64,000 nucleotides of DNA from Pseudopedobacter saltans DSM 12145 (GTDB taxonomy: Bacteria > Bacteroidota > Bacteroidia > Sphingobacteriales > Sphingobacteriaceae), in contig NC_015177.1 of NCBI RefSeq assembly GCF_000190735.1, positions 3,286,001-3,350,000 on the forward strand, given 5' to 3'. Made by a program: the position numbers and the translations under genes. Below the pieces are notes generated by a model. The model saw nothing but the letters and a program-made list of their open reading frames with translations, ran no database searches and had not been told where the DNA came from. Of the stretch, positions 33,745-42,495 are shown one piece after another; position 1 is the first letter of the stretch; the number at the start of each line of letters is the position of its first letter.

Positions 33745-34719
33745 TTATTCGGACTTTTCTTCTTTAGCTTTCTTTTTGAAATATCCTCTAAATAAGAAGT
33801 TACTTTGCAGCGCTTTCATATTCTCATCCAGTTTCTGACTACTTGCTTCCAAATTTCCCATCACATTTTTCAACTGTTCTGCAGTCTTCTTATCATTCAA
33901 AAGCAAACCCAGTGCATTATCGTTATTATTTAACTGAGCCGAAGCCTTATTCAAATTTTCCGTGGCAACTGCCGCAGATTTAGCCATACTCTGAAACTCA
34001 GCTACCGAAGTTTCCAGTTTTCTGAACATTATGGTATCTGCCATAATTCTATTTACAAAACCTTCTTCATTATTAAGCTTATTACTGAATTTATTTAACT
34101 CCACAGCCATTTTATTAGCAGACGCTGTTGTATTATTTAAATTGGCTACAATGGTTTTAAAATTCGTAGCAATCTGTTCGTCTGTCATTAATGCACCTAC
34201 TGTCCCTTTTCCTTCAACCAAATTTTTGGCTAGTATTTTAAAGTCAGTTGTTATGTCAACTAAATTACGGTTATTAACCTGTAAAGTCTTCATAATATCG
34301 TCTGTAGACAAAGTCTTATTGACCTGAAGCTGGTCTCCGTCCTCTACGAATGGAAATTTAACCGATCCTCCATCAATTACAACAATTTTATTCCCTATCA
34401 ATCCATCGGAACTGATGCTTGCTTTGGCATCTTTATGAATGTACTGATGGGCAGACTCATCTATACTTAATGAAACCTGTACCTGCGAAGTACCATAGAA
34501 TTGTATTTTCTTAATTGTACCGATTTTAACTCCGGAAAACCAAACGTTATTACCGGTCTTTAGTCCTTGTATATCATCAAAAACAACATTCAATTCAAAT
34601 GTCTTAACAAATGTTTTCTTTTGTCCACCAAGTGTAAATACTCCTAAAAGAAAAATTGCAATACCCAGAAAAATAAAAATCCCAACGGTTATTCCTCTTT
34701 TTTTATCGGTATTCTCCAT
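33745..34719 (-). CDS. mlaD: MlaD/MCE domain protein
   Basis: Periplasmic substrate-binding ring subunit of the Mla phospholipid transporter. One N-terminal membrane helix (GITVGIFIFLGIAIFLLGVF), then an MCE domain (about 40-120: VVFDDIQGLKTGNNVWFSGVKIGTIKKI), then a long helical region with repeated Asn/Lys heptads that could form a tunnel or coiled coil. 324 residues, longer than E. coli MlaD but normal for this phylum. It is 6 bp downstream of the ATPase gene, completing a mlaE-mlaF-mlaD set. Confidence 0.9.
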   Translation of the reverse strand: MENTDKKRGITVGIFIFLGIAIFLLGVFTLGGQKKTFVKTFELNVVFDDIQGLKTGNNVWFSGVKIGTIKKIQFYGTSQVQVSLSIDESAHQYIHKDAKASISSDGLIGNKIVVIDGGSVKFPFVEDGDQLQVNKTLSTDDIMKTLQVNNRNLVDITTDFKILAKNLVEGKGTVGALMTDEQIATNFKTIVANLNNTTASANKMAVELNKFSNKLNNEEGFVNRIMADTIMFRKLETSVAEFQSMAKSAAVATENLNKASAQLNNNDNALGLLLNDKKTAEQLKNVMGNLEASSQKLDENMKALQSNFLFRGYFKKKAKEEKSE

Positions 34720-34725
34720 ATTATA

Positions 34726-35499
34726 TTATTGTATAAAATTATAATCGTAAAATGATTTCACTCTTTCATCATCAGTGTCAAAAACTTCTTCAAAAGTTCC
34801 AGTTCTTTTAAACTGTCCATCCAATAAGATAGTAACTCTATCTCCAACTTGCTTTGCACAAGTTAAATCATGGGTAATAACAATAGAACTTGTATGGAAT
34901 CTTTCTTGCACTTCATTTATCAGATGATTTATCTCATCACAAGTTATTGGATCCAGCCCTGCTGTCGGCTCGTCATAAAGCATAATTTGAGGTTGCAGTA
35001 TCAAAGTTCTGGCTATACCGATTCTCTTTCTTTGCCCACCCGATAGTTCTGATGGCATCTGATTAATTGTCTGACTTAAACTTACTGCATCTAAAACACT
35101 TTCCACCGCATGATCTACTTCTGCTTTCGTCAAGTTTTTTTTATTTCTCACCAAAGGAAATTCCAGATTTTGACGTACAGTCATACTATCATAAAGCGCA
35201 CTATTTTGGAAAGAAAAACCTATATGCAATCTTAAATCCCTTAGTTCTTTTTGTGATATTTCGCTCATCTCATGCCCCAGAACATTTACTGTACCGGAAT
35301 CCTGCTCTAGCAAACCGGAGATAATTTTTATCAGAACAGATTTTCCAGTTCCGGACTTACCCAATACAACCAGATTTTCTCCATCATACAGGTCAAGATT
35401 AACACCTTTTAAAACCTGATAATCGCCAAAAGATTTATGTAAATCCCTAATGGTTATCACAGGTGAATTATGATCTATATTTTTTACTGCTTTTCTCAT
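34726..35499 (-). CDS. mlaF: Mla transporter ATP-binding protein
   Basis: ABC ATPase of 257 residues. Walker A VLGKSGTGKSVLIK, the signature LSGGQRKRIGIARTL and Walker B IMLYDEPTAGLDP are complete. The Asp-rich EPTAGLDPITCDEI and the C-terminal tail are typical of MlaF/Ttg2A. Its stop is 6 bp from mlaD, and its start overlaps the mlaE stop by 1 bp, so the three proteins form one complex at the inner membrane that moves lipids between membranes. Confidence 0.93.
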   Translation of the reverse strand: MRKAVKNIDHNSPVITIRDLHKSFGDYQVLKGVNLDLYDGENLVVLGKSGTGKSVLIKIISGLLEQDSGTVNVLGHEMSEISQKELRDLRLHIGFSFQNSALYDSMTVRQNLEFPLVRNKKNLTKAEVDHAVESVLDAVSLSQTINQMPSELSGGQRKRIGIARTLILQPQIMLYDEPTAGLDPITCDEINHLINEVQERFHTSSIVITHDLTCAKQVGDRVTILLDGQFKRTGTFEEVFDTDDERVKSFYDYNFIQ

Positions 35500-36281
35500 T
35501 AGGTTCTAAACATAAATGTAATTTGCGTACCAATAATTTCCTCCAAAAACACCAGAAACATTCCTATTACCACAGAAGCGTTTGCAGCTCTACCAACGCC
35601 TTCGGTTCCTTTTGAAGAATTATATCCCTGATAACAACCTACAATACCAATTGTAAAGCCAAAAACTATAGCTTTAATTGTTGAAGCGAATATATCCAAG
35701 AAACTTATAGACTCAAATGCAGATTGCATAAATGCCTGGTAACTTGTATTTTCAAAAGTAGTTACATTTAAAAATGCGCCTAAAAGACCTACCAAACCCG
35801 TATAAAAAGTTAAAATAGGAATAGTAATAGTTGTTGCCAGAGTTCTGGTCACAACCAAAAATTTAAATGGATTTGTTCCCGAAACTTCCATGGCATCTAT
35901 CTGTTCGGTTACTTTCATAGATCCCAGCTCCGCACCAATATTTGAACCTACTTTGCCCGCAGTTATTAAAGCGGTTAACAAAGGTGCCAGAGATCTGATA
36001 ATAGCAATAGCCACTAAGGATGGCAACCAGGAAGTTGCTCCAAATTCCGCTAGCGAAGGCCGAGACTGTTTTGTAAAAACTATCCCGGTAATAAATCCCG
36101 TTAATGTTATTAAACTAAGAGATTTAAACCCCAGCAAATAACACTGTTTCATGATCTCTTTCCATTCGACTGGAGCAGAAAAAAGTTCTTTAAAAAAACG
36201 TACTATAAACTTGTGTACGAGATATAATTCGTAAAATATATTGTTGAGCTTTTTCCTGAAGCCTGATTGAGGTTTTTCCAA
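35499..36281 (-). CDS. mlaE: Mla transporter permease
   Basis: 260 residues with about five membrane helices. The family block LAPLLTALITAGKVGSNIGAELGSMKVTEQIDAMEVSG is diagnostic of MlaE/YrbE permeases, as is FGFTIGIVGCYQGY followed by GTEGVGRAANASVVIGMFLV. It is the first gene of the mlaE-mlaF-mlaD-glycosyltransferase run. mlaB and mlaC are absent, as is usual in Bacteroidota. Confidence 0.93.
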   Translation of the reverse strand: MEKPQSGFRKKLNNIFYELYLVHKFIVRFFKELFSAPVEWKEIMKQCYLLGFKSLSLITLTGFITGIVFTKQSRPSLAEFGATSWLPSLVAIAIIRSLAPLLTALITAGKVGSNIGAELGSMKVTEQIDAMEVSGTNPFKFLVVTRTLATTITIPILTFYTGLVGLLGAFLNVTTFENTSYQAFMQSAFESISFLDIFASTIKAIVFGFTIGIVGCYQGYNSSKGTEGVGRAANASVVIGMFLVFLEEIIGTQITFMFRT

Positions 36282-36478
36282 ATTAAATTGTTTAAATTTT
36301 TAAAAATCCTATTGCAAAAGAAAGGAATCTCGGGCAAAAGATTAAAATCTAATCTGCACAAAAATATCAATTTAATAATACTTCGGCTGTTTGTTAAGAA
36401 CTTTAACAAAAAAATAACAATCTTGTTTGAAATAAACCATGGCAAAAAACCTATTACAAAACATATCTAAGCTTTTGT

Positions 36479-36486
36479 TATTTTTG
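36479..36486 (+). promoter_or_regulatory. -7 box for glnS
   Basis: TATTTTTG matches TAnnTTTG and lies 17 bp before the glnS ATG, predicting a very short leader. No clear -33 TTG. The rest of the 220-bp mlaE/glnS gap has no feature that I recognise. Confidence 0.45.
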
Positions 36487-36503
36487 TAGGATATTTTGTA
36501 GAA

Positions 36504-38177
36504 ATGTCTGAAGAAAGATCACTTAATTTCATAGAAGAAATTGTAGAAGAGGATATCCGTACAGGGAAACATGGTGGCAGGGTTTTAACACGTTTCCCGC
36601 CTGAACCAAATGGCTATTTACACATTGGCCATGCAAAATCTATTTGCCTTAATTTTGGTTTGGCAAAAAAATATAGTGGAAATACTAACTTAAGATTCGA
36701 CGATACTAATCCGGTAACCGAAGACACGGAATATGTAGACAGCATTAAAGAAGATGTGAATTGGTTGGGTTTTCAATGGGCGCAAGAACTTTATACTTCC
36801 GATTATTTTGATCAGTTATATGATTTTGCTGTTTTATTGATCAAGAAAGATTTGGCTTACGTAGACGATTCTTCTGCCGAAGATATCGCAAAAGGGAAAG
36901 GTACACCTACACAACCAGGCACACCCAATGAATATAGAAACCGAACCGTTGAAGAAAACCTTCAACTTTTCGAAGAGATGAAAGCCGGTAAATATGCAGA
37001 TGGCGAGAAGGTGTTAAGAGCAAAAATTGATCTGGCGAGTCCAAATATGCATATGAGAGATCCGATTATTTATCGTATCAAACATGCACATCATCATAGA
37101 ACTGGTGACAAATGGTGTATCTATCCAATGTACGATTTTGCACATGGCCAGTCTGATGCAATAGAAAGAATAACACATTCTATTTGTACTCTCGAATTCA
37201 TTCCGCACAGAGAGCTATACAATTGGCTAATTGAAATGTTGGAAATTTTCCCTTCTAAACAGTATGAATTTGCTCGTTTAAACATGAGCTATACTGTTAT
37301 GAGTAAGCGAAAATTGATGCAATTAGTTAACAACAATTATGTGGCTGGCTGGGACGATCCAAGAATGCCTACAATTAGTGGATTAAGAAGAAGAGGATTT
37401 ACTCCTGCTTCAATAAGGAATTTTTGCGACCGTATCGGTGTAGCAAAAAGAGAAAACATCATCGACTTCAGTTTATTGGAGTTTTTTATTAGAGAGGATT
37501 TAAATAAAACTTCATGGAGAAGAATGGCGGTTTTAGATCCAATAAAATTGGTTATCACCAATTTCCCGGAAAATGAAACAGAATGGCTGGATGGCGAAAA
37601 TAATCCGGAAGTAGAAGGGGGAGATGATTCCAGACAAGTTCCTTTTAGCAGAGAACTTTGGATTGAAAGGGAAGACTTTATGGAAGAGCCTCCAAAGAAA
37701 TTCTTCAGACTTGGCCCAGGCTTAATGTGCCGCTTAAAATTTGCTTATATTGTAAGATGTGATGATTTCGTAAAAGATGGAAACGGAAATGTAACAGAAA
37801 TACACTGCACTTATTTCCCTGACTCTAAATCTGGCCACGACACGTCAGGCTTAAAAGCTAAAGGTACAATGCATTGGGTAAGTGTTAAACATGCTAAAAC
37901 TGCCGAAGTTAGGCTATACGACAGATTATTTAAAGTTGAACAGCCCGACTCTGAAGAAGGAGATTTTAAAGATTATATTAATCCCGAAAGCCTTATTGTA
38001 ATTAAGGATGCTTACATAGAACCTGATTTAGCCAATGCTATTCAGCAACTAACAGATTTCCCGGATAGGCGTTACCAATTTATTAGAAAAGGTTATTTCT
38101 GTGTAGATAAAGATTCTTCAACAGAAAATCTGATTTTCAATAGAACGGTTACATTAAAAGACGGATGGTCTAAATAA
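36504..38177 (+). CDS. glnS: Glutaminyl-tRNA synthetase
   Basis: Class I aminoacyl-tRNA synthetase charging tRNA-Gln. 557 residues. The HIGH motif appears in PPEPNGYLHIGHAKS (His40-His43), the KMSKS-like motif in VMSKRKLMQLV (about residue 265), and the C-terminal anticodon-binding beta-barrels (about 340-557) are complete. FDDTNP and the DDPRMPTISGLRRRGFTP motif separate GlnRS from bacterial GluRS. Its presence means that this organism charges tRNA-Gln directly. Confidence 0.95.
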   Translation: MSEERSLNFIEEIVEEDIRTGKHGGRVLTRFPPEPNGYLHIGHAKSICLNFGLAKKYSGNTNLRFDDTNPVTEDTEYVDSIKEDVNWLGFQWAQELYTSDYFDQLYDFAVLLIKKDLAYVDDSSAEDIAKGKGTPTQPGTPNEYRNRTVEENLQLFEEMKAGKYADGEKVLRAKIDLASPNMHMRDPIIYRIKHAHHHRTGDKWCIYPMYDFAHGQSDAIERITHSICTLEFIPHRELYNWLIEMLEIFPSKQYEFARLNMSYTVMSKRKLMQLVNNNYVAGWDDPRMPTISGLRRRGFTPASIRNFCDRIGVAKRENIIDFSLLEFFIREDLNKTSWRRMAVLDPIKLVITNFPENETEWLDGENNPEVEGGDDSRQVPFSRELWIEREDFMEEPPKKFFRLGPGLMCRLKFAYIVRCDDFVKDGNGNVTEIHCTYFPDSKSGHDTSGLKAKGTMHWVSVKHAKTAEVRLYDRLFKVEQPDSEEGDFKDYINPESLIVIKDAYIEPDLANAIQQLTDFPDRRYQFIRKGYFCVDKDSSTENLIFNRTVTLKDGWSK

Positions 38178-38203
38178 GACCAGAATCTGAGATTCACAGT
38201 TCG

Positions 38204-38248
38204 AAAAATCTAATCATCTCCTCTCTAGTCGAGTTGATTAGATTTTTT
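38204..38248. terminator. Bidirectional terminator between glnS and recG
   Basis: 13-bp stem AAAAATCTAATCA with its exact complement and an 18-nt loop, A tract on the left and T tract on the right, placed between two convergent genes. Confidence 0.88.
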
Positions 38249-38281
38249 GCTTTTAAACAACTCATTATTCAATTATCTGTC

Positions 38282-40381
38282 TTAAGATATTTTATCAAGA
38301 GTAATTCCTGTATTGTGCTTGTGGAAAAAGTTTCCCAATATTTGATGTTCAGCATTTTGTAATTCAGGATCTGCTTCCATAATCTCCAATACCGTTTTCC
38401 TGGCTTCGTGTAAGATATTTTGATCTTGTGTTAAATCAGCAAGTTTGAGATCCAAAATACCGCTTTGCTGTGTCCCTTCTATATCTCCCGGCCCCCTTAA
38501 TTGTAAATCTACTTCAGATATTTCGAAACCATCGTTCGTTTTAACCATGGTTTCCAATCTCACTTTACCTTCCTTGCTAAGTTTATCTTTAGACATCAAA
38601 ATACAAAAAGACTGTTCCGAACCTCTTCCTACTCTACCTCTCAACTGATGCAACTGAGATAAACCGAAACGTTCAGCATTTTCAATGATCATCACAGAAG
38701 CATTAGGAACATTTACACCTACTTCTATAACAGTGGTTGCAACCATGATCTGAGTCTGTCCCTTTATAAACCTTTGCATTTCGAATTCTTTCTCATCTGG
38801 CTTCAATTGCCCATGCACAATACTTATTTTATATTGAGGAAGAGGAAACTCCCTGGACAGCACTTCGATGCCATCCTGTAAATTTTTTAAATCCAATTTT
38901 GCACTTTCTTGGATTAAAGGATAAACAACATATACTTGCCTTCCTTTTGCGATCTCCCGACGCATATATCCAAACATTCGCAATCTCTGATTCTCATAAA
39001 GATGAATTGTCTGAATTGGCTTACGACCGGCAGGCAGCTCATTTATCACAGAGACATCCAGGTCCCCATATAGAGACATTGCTAATGTTCGGGGTATAGG
39101 AGTAGCTGTCATAACCAGAACATGAGGTGGTATTAGGTTTTTCTTCCATAACTTAGCTCGCTGTTCTACACCAAAACGGTGTTGTTCGTCAATCACTGCT
39201 AAACCCAGATGTTTAAAAACAACTGTCTCTTCAATTAAAGCATGTGTTCCTACCAATATATTAAGGGTTCCGATCACCAGATCTTCTAAAATTTTCTTCC
39301 GATCTTTCTTTTTTGTAGAACCTGTTAAGAGCGCTATATTAACAAAATCATCCGGAAGCATACTCTTTATTGAAGCATAGTGTTGAGTGGCCAGAATTTC
39401 GGTTGGAGCCATCATACACGCCTGAAAACCATTATCAATAGCTAAAAGCATACTCATTAAGGCAACTACAGTTTTACCTGACCCAACATCGCCCTGAACT
39501 AACCTGTTCATTTGAATTCCTTTTTGGCTATCAAACCGAATTTCCTTTAACACGCGCTTTTGCGCACCGGTTAGCTGAAAAGGTAATAGATTTTCATAAA
39601 AATAATTGAATTTATTGCCAACGGTAGCAAACACATTTCCTTTGAATTTAAGAGTCCGCAGGTGTTTTATCTTCAACAGCTTAAGTTGAATAAAAAACAA
39701 CTCTTCAAATTTCAATGTAGCTTGAGCGCGTGATAATACCGTCGAATTTGTGGGAAAATGTATTTGAAGTAATGCATCTCTTCTGGATAGAAGTTTATAT
39801 TTTTCGAGGATATAAGAGGGAAGTACTTCTTCAATTTCCGAGAAAACAGTATCCAACAGATTAGACATAAGCTTCTGAATCCCTTTTGAATCCAGTGAAA
39901 ACTGCTTTAATTTTTCTGTTGAAGAGTATACCGGTTGCAACGAAAGATTTCCTCTCTCTTTAGACTCCTTAGAAAACAATTCCATTTCTGGATGCGCCAT
40001 TTGCGGCTTTCCATTGAAGAAAGTAGGTTTTCCAAAAACCACGTATAAATGATTAATTTTTAAAGTCTTCTCAATCCATTTTAGACCTTTAAACCAAACA
40101 AGCTCCAGCTCCCCCGTTTCGTCGACGACTCTTGCAACTAGTCTTTTACTTTGCTTTTCTCCAATAACTTCAAAAGACTTTAACCTCACCAGTATCTGAA
40201 CTAAAGGAAAATCAAAGCCTATTTCATTAATTTTATAATAACGGGTTTTATCAATATACCTGAAGGGATAATAATGCAGAAGATCCTGATAAGTAAAAAC
40301 GCCAATCTCTTTTTTTAATACTTCTGCCCGTTGTGGGCCAACACCTTTAAGATATTCTATAGGGGTATTAAAAATCTGCAC
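38282..40381 (-). CDS. recG: ATP-dependent DNA helicase RecG
   Basis: Branch-migrating helicase that remodels stalled forks and Holliday junctions. 699 residues. N-terminal wedge domain with an OB fold (about 50-150), helicase motif I VQGDVGSGKTVVAL, motif II VIDEQHRFG, motif III MTATPIPRTLA, and the C-terminal QLRGRVGRGSEQSFC (motif VI). All are intact. It lies 15 bp downstream of ridA in a small operon. Confidence 0.96.
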   Translation of the reverse strand: MQIFNTPIEYLKGVGPQRAEVLKKEIGVFTYQDLLHYYPFRYIDKTRYYKINEIGFDFPLVQILVRLKSFEVIGEKQSKRLVARVVDETGELELVWFKGLKWIEKTLKINHLYVVFGKPTFFNGKPQMAHPEMELFSKESKERGNLSLQPVYSSTEKLKQFSLDSKGIQKLMSNLLDTVFSEIEEVLPSYILEKYKLLSRRDALLQIHFPTNSTVLSRAQATLKFEELFFIQLKLLKIKHLRTLKFKGNVFATVGNKFNYFYENLLPFQLTGAQKRVLKEIRFDSQKGIQMNRLVQGDVGSGKTVVALMSMLLAIDNGFQACMMAPTEILATQHYASIKSMLPDDFVNIALLTGSTKKKDRKKILEDLVIGTLNILVGTHALIEETVVFKHLGLAVIDEQHRFGVEQRAKLWKKNLIPPHVLVMTATPIPRTLAMSLYGDLDVSVINELPAGRKPIQTIHLYENQRLRMFGYMRREIAKGRQVYVVYPLIQESAKLDLKNLQDGIEVLSREFPLPQYKISIVHGQLKPDEKEFEMQRFIKGQTQIMVATTVIEVGVNVPNASVMIIENAERFGLSQLHQLRGRVGRGSEQSFCILMSKDKLSKEGKVRLETMVKTNDGFEISEVDLQLRGPGDIEGTQQSGILDLKLADLTQDQNILHEARKTVLEIMEADPELQNAEHQILGNFFHKHNTGITLDKIS

Positions 40382-40396
40382 ATCAATATCTTTAAC

Positions 40397-40774
40397 TTAT
40401 TTTACAGCAACCAGCGAAATTTCTACATTTACGTTTTTCGGTAAAGCCCTTACAGCAACAGTTTCCCTCGCAGGAAAATCCCTGGTAAAACGTTTTCCAT
40501 AAAGCTCATTCACTTTAGCGAAGTGGTCCATATCACTTAAGAAGATGGATGTTTTAACAACGTTGGAAAAGTTCATATCCGCAGCCTCTAAAACTGCTGC
40601 GAGATTATTAAGGACCTGTTCCGTTTCGGCCTCTAAATTATGGTCAATAACTTTATTAGTTTCTGGATTTATTGCTATTTGGCCTGACACATACAACGTA
40701 CCATTTATAAGAATTGCCTGGCTATAAGGTCCGATTGGCTCTGGGGCGTTTGATGTATAAATAACTTTTTTCAT
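40397..40774 (-). CDS. ridA: RidA family reactive enamine/imine deaminase
   Basis: 125 residues from the ATG at 40774. The open frame extends ten codons further, but that part lies beyond the normal N-terminus (KKVIYTSNAPEPIGPYSQA). The catalytic arginine is in VRALPKNVNVEI, with the conserved Glu, and the GTLYVSGQIAINPETN segment is typical. It hydrolyses 2-aminoacrylate, which would otherwise damage PLP enzymes. It sits between the 47-residue membrane protein and recG on one strand. Confidence 0.93.
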   Translation of the reverse strand: MKKVIYTSNAPEPIGPYSQAILINGTLYVSGQIAINPETNKVIDHNLEAETEQVLNNLAAVLEAADMNFSNVVKTSIFLSDMDHFAKVNELYGKRFTRDFPARETVAVRALPKNVNVEISLVAVK

Positions 40775-40787
40775 AAGATATTTTTTG

Positions 40788-40931
40788 TTAATGATGCAGA
40801 ACAAACTTCTCCACTAATTTATATAGGACACCTAAAATGAATATAATGATGGCTATCCTATTTATCCAGTGCATTACTTTCAAATTAAAGCTGGTTGGTC
40901 TGTTCGGGTCTTTTTTCCTAAAAAAGTACAT
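40788..40931 (-). CDS. 47-residue membrane protein (DUF6728-like)
   Basis: A small gene below usual length cut-offs. It begins with MYFFRKKDPNRPTSFNLKVM, has one membrane helix (INRIAIIIFILGVLYKL) and ends FVLHH. The basic N-terminus predicts a cytoplasmic N-end. From memory the start, YFFRKKDP.RPT.FNLK, recurs in a Bacteroidota family of unknown function (DUF6728). The stop is 13 bp before the ridA start, so the two are probably cotranscribed with recG. No function is known. Confidence 0.72.
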   Translation of the reverse strand: MYFFRKKDPNRPTSFNLKVMHWINRIAIIIFILGVLYKLVEKFVLHH

Positions 40932-40947
40932 ATAACAAATTTACAAA

Positions 40948-40985
40948 ATAAAAAACGGAGTTCCGACTTATCGAAACTCCGTTTT
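40948..40985 (-). terminator. Terminator of the OmpA-family gene
   Basis: A 15-bp stem (AAAACGGAGTTTCGA with one T-G pair) and a 4-nt loop, followed by TTTTTTATTTTG on the minus strand. It lies 26 bp past the stop. Confidence 0.9.
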
Positions 40986-41011
40986 CATTATAATATTCTT
41001 TCTAAGAAAGA

Positions 41012-42346
41012 TTATTTGTTTCTGAACTCAACACGACGGTTTTTGATACGTCCTTCTTCTGTTGCGTTAGAAGCGATTGGACGGCTTTCACCGTAACCTT
41101 TAACCGCAATTCTTTTAGCATCTACTCCAGAATTCACTAAGTAAGTTTTTACAGAGTTAGCTCTATCGATAGATAATTGCATGTTGTAAGCTTCAGTACC
41201 TTCTGCTGATGCGTGACCATCTAATTGGATTGATTTAGATTTGTCTGCTCTCAATGATGAAGAAACTCTATCTAAAGTTGGGTAAGCTGAAGTTCTTAAT
41301 ACTGATGAGTTAAACTCGAATTGAATGTTGTCAGCAATTGTATTAGTATCAGAAGCTGGACATCCGTTTAATTCTGGAGTACCTTTTTCTGTTGGACAAT
41401 CATCTTTCCAATCTGGCACACCGTCACCGTCAGTATCTAACTCACAACCAGCACCGTCAACTTTAGCACCTGCTGGTGTATTTGGACATTTGTCTAAGTG
41501 ATCCGCAACACCATCACCGTCAGAATCTTTTTTCAAGTTTTCTACAGAAGACTCTACATTAGTTAAACGACCTTTTAAAGCTTCAACTTCTTGACGTAAA
41601 GCTGGATCTTTTAACTCATCATATAACAAAGCAACTGGGTTAGACCATTGTAAGCTCGGTTTTGATTTTGAACCTAAAGTAAACTCTAAACCAGCATAAG
41701 CATAAGACCATTTATCTTTGTTAGAAGAACCATTAGCCCATCTTCCGTCTAAGTTATCAGCATCTAAGAAGTTTGCATCATAACCTATGTTTAAAGCTAC
41801 AACTTCACCTAATTTAACGTTAGCACCAACACCTACAGGAATGTACAATTCTTTTCTTTTTCCAAGATTGTTATTAGCATTGCTTTTCAAGTTGAAACCT
41901 GTTAAACCAGCACCTGCTTGTGCATAGAAACCTAAAGAGCTTTGTCTTTTTAGGAAAGAAATAGTACCGATGTTAACAACACCTTTTAATGCAGCAGCAT
42001 AGTCTAAGTCTGTTGTAAAGCTTCCCGCGTTTGGAGCATCACTTAATTTACCAGATAATTTTCCTCTGTGAGCATCTAATTTCAAACCAAAGTATGGTCC
42101 TAATTGTTTTTTAACGAATAAACCATATCCTAGGTTTGTTTCCCATTCTGGGTAATCGTTCGTTCCGAAAGGAATAATTGGAGATAGAGCACCTGCGTTA
42201 ACGCCTACAGACCATGTTCTATATTGCTTTGCTCCCCCAAAAACTTTTGCAGAAGAGGACGACTCTTGCGCATTAGCTGCTACAGCGAAAGCAGTCGCTA
42301 GCGATAAAGCTACTGTTTTCTTCATTGTAGAATAATTCATAATCAT
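41012..42346 (-). CDS. OmpA family outer-membrane protein with TSP3 repeats
   Basis: 444 residues. Signal peptide (MKKTVALSLATAFAVAANAQ), barrel of about 230 residues (KVFGGAKQYRTWSVGVNAG onward), a linker helix, two TSP3-type calcium motifs (DSDGDGVADHLDKCPNTPAG and DTDGDGVPDWKDDCP), then a C-terminal OmpA domain (FEFNSSVLRTSAYPTLDRV, GHASAEGTEAYNMQLSIDRA, KGYGESRPI, NRRVEF) that binds diaminopimelate in peptidoglycan. It has a strong promoter and terminator, so it is probably an abundant protein linking outer membrane and cell wall. The paralogue at 28601-29494 lacks the last domain. ATG at 42325 is the likely real start. Confidence 0.93.
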   Translation of the reverse strand: MIMNYSTMKKTVALSLATAFAVAANAQESSSSAKVFGGAKQYRTWSVGVNAGALSPIIPFGTNDYPEWETNLGYGLFVKKQLGPYFGLKLDAHRGKLSGKLSDAPNAGSFTTDLDYAAALKGVVNIGTISFLKRQSSLGFYAQAGAGLTGFNLKSNANNNLGKRKELYIPVGVGANVKLGEVVALNIGYDANFLDADNLDGRWANGSSNKDKWSYAYAGLEFTLGSKSKPSLQWSNPVALLYDELKDPALRQEVEALKGRLTNVESSVENLKKDSDGDGVADHLDKCPNTPAGAKVDGAGCELDTDGDGVPDWKDDCPTEKGTPELNGCPASDTNTIADNIQFEFNSSVLRTSAYPTLDRVSSSLRADKSKSIQLDGHASAEGTEAYNMQLSIDRANSVKTYLVNSGVDAKRIAVKGYGESRPIASNATEEGRIKNRRVEFRNK

Positions 42347-42383
42347 TTTTTAAAGGTTAAACAATTTTAATTGTAAATTTTGT

Positions 42384-42414
42384 CAAAAATATATTTTAAG
42401 TTTGACATGAGCAA
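42384..42414 (-). promoter_or_regulatory. Strong promoter of the OmpA-family gene
   Basis: On the minus strand TTG (42414-42412) and TATTTTTG (42391-42384) are 20 bp apart, close to the Bacteroidota optimum. Confidence 0.7.
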
Positions 42415-42495
42415 ATAATCAAATTTCATTCCAAAAATTTATTTATACATTTTTTTTAAAAAAGTTTTTTGAGCAGGGTTTTGTAAATTAGTACC

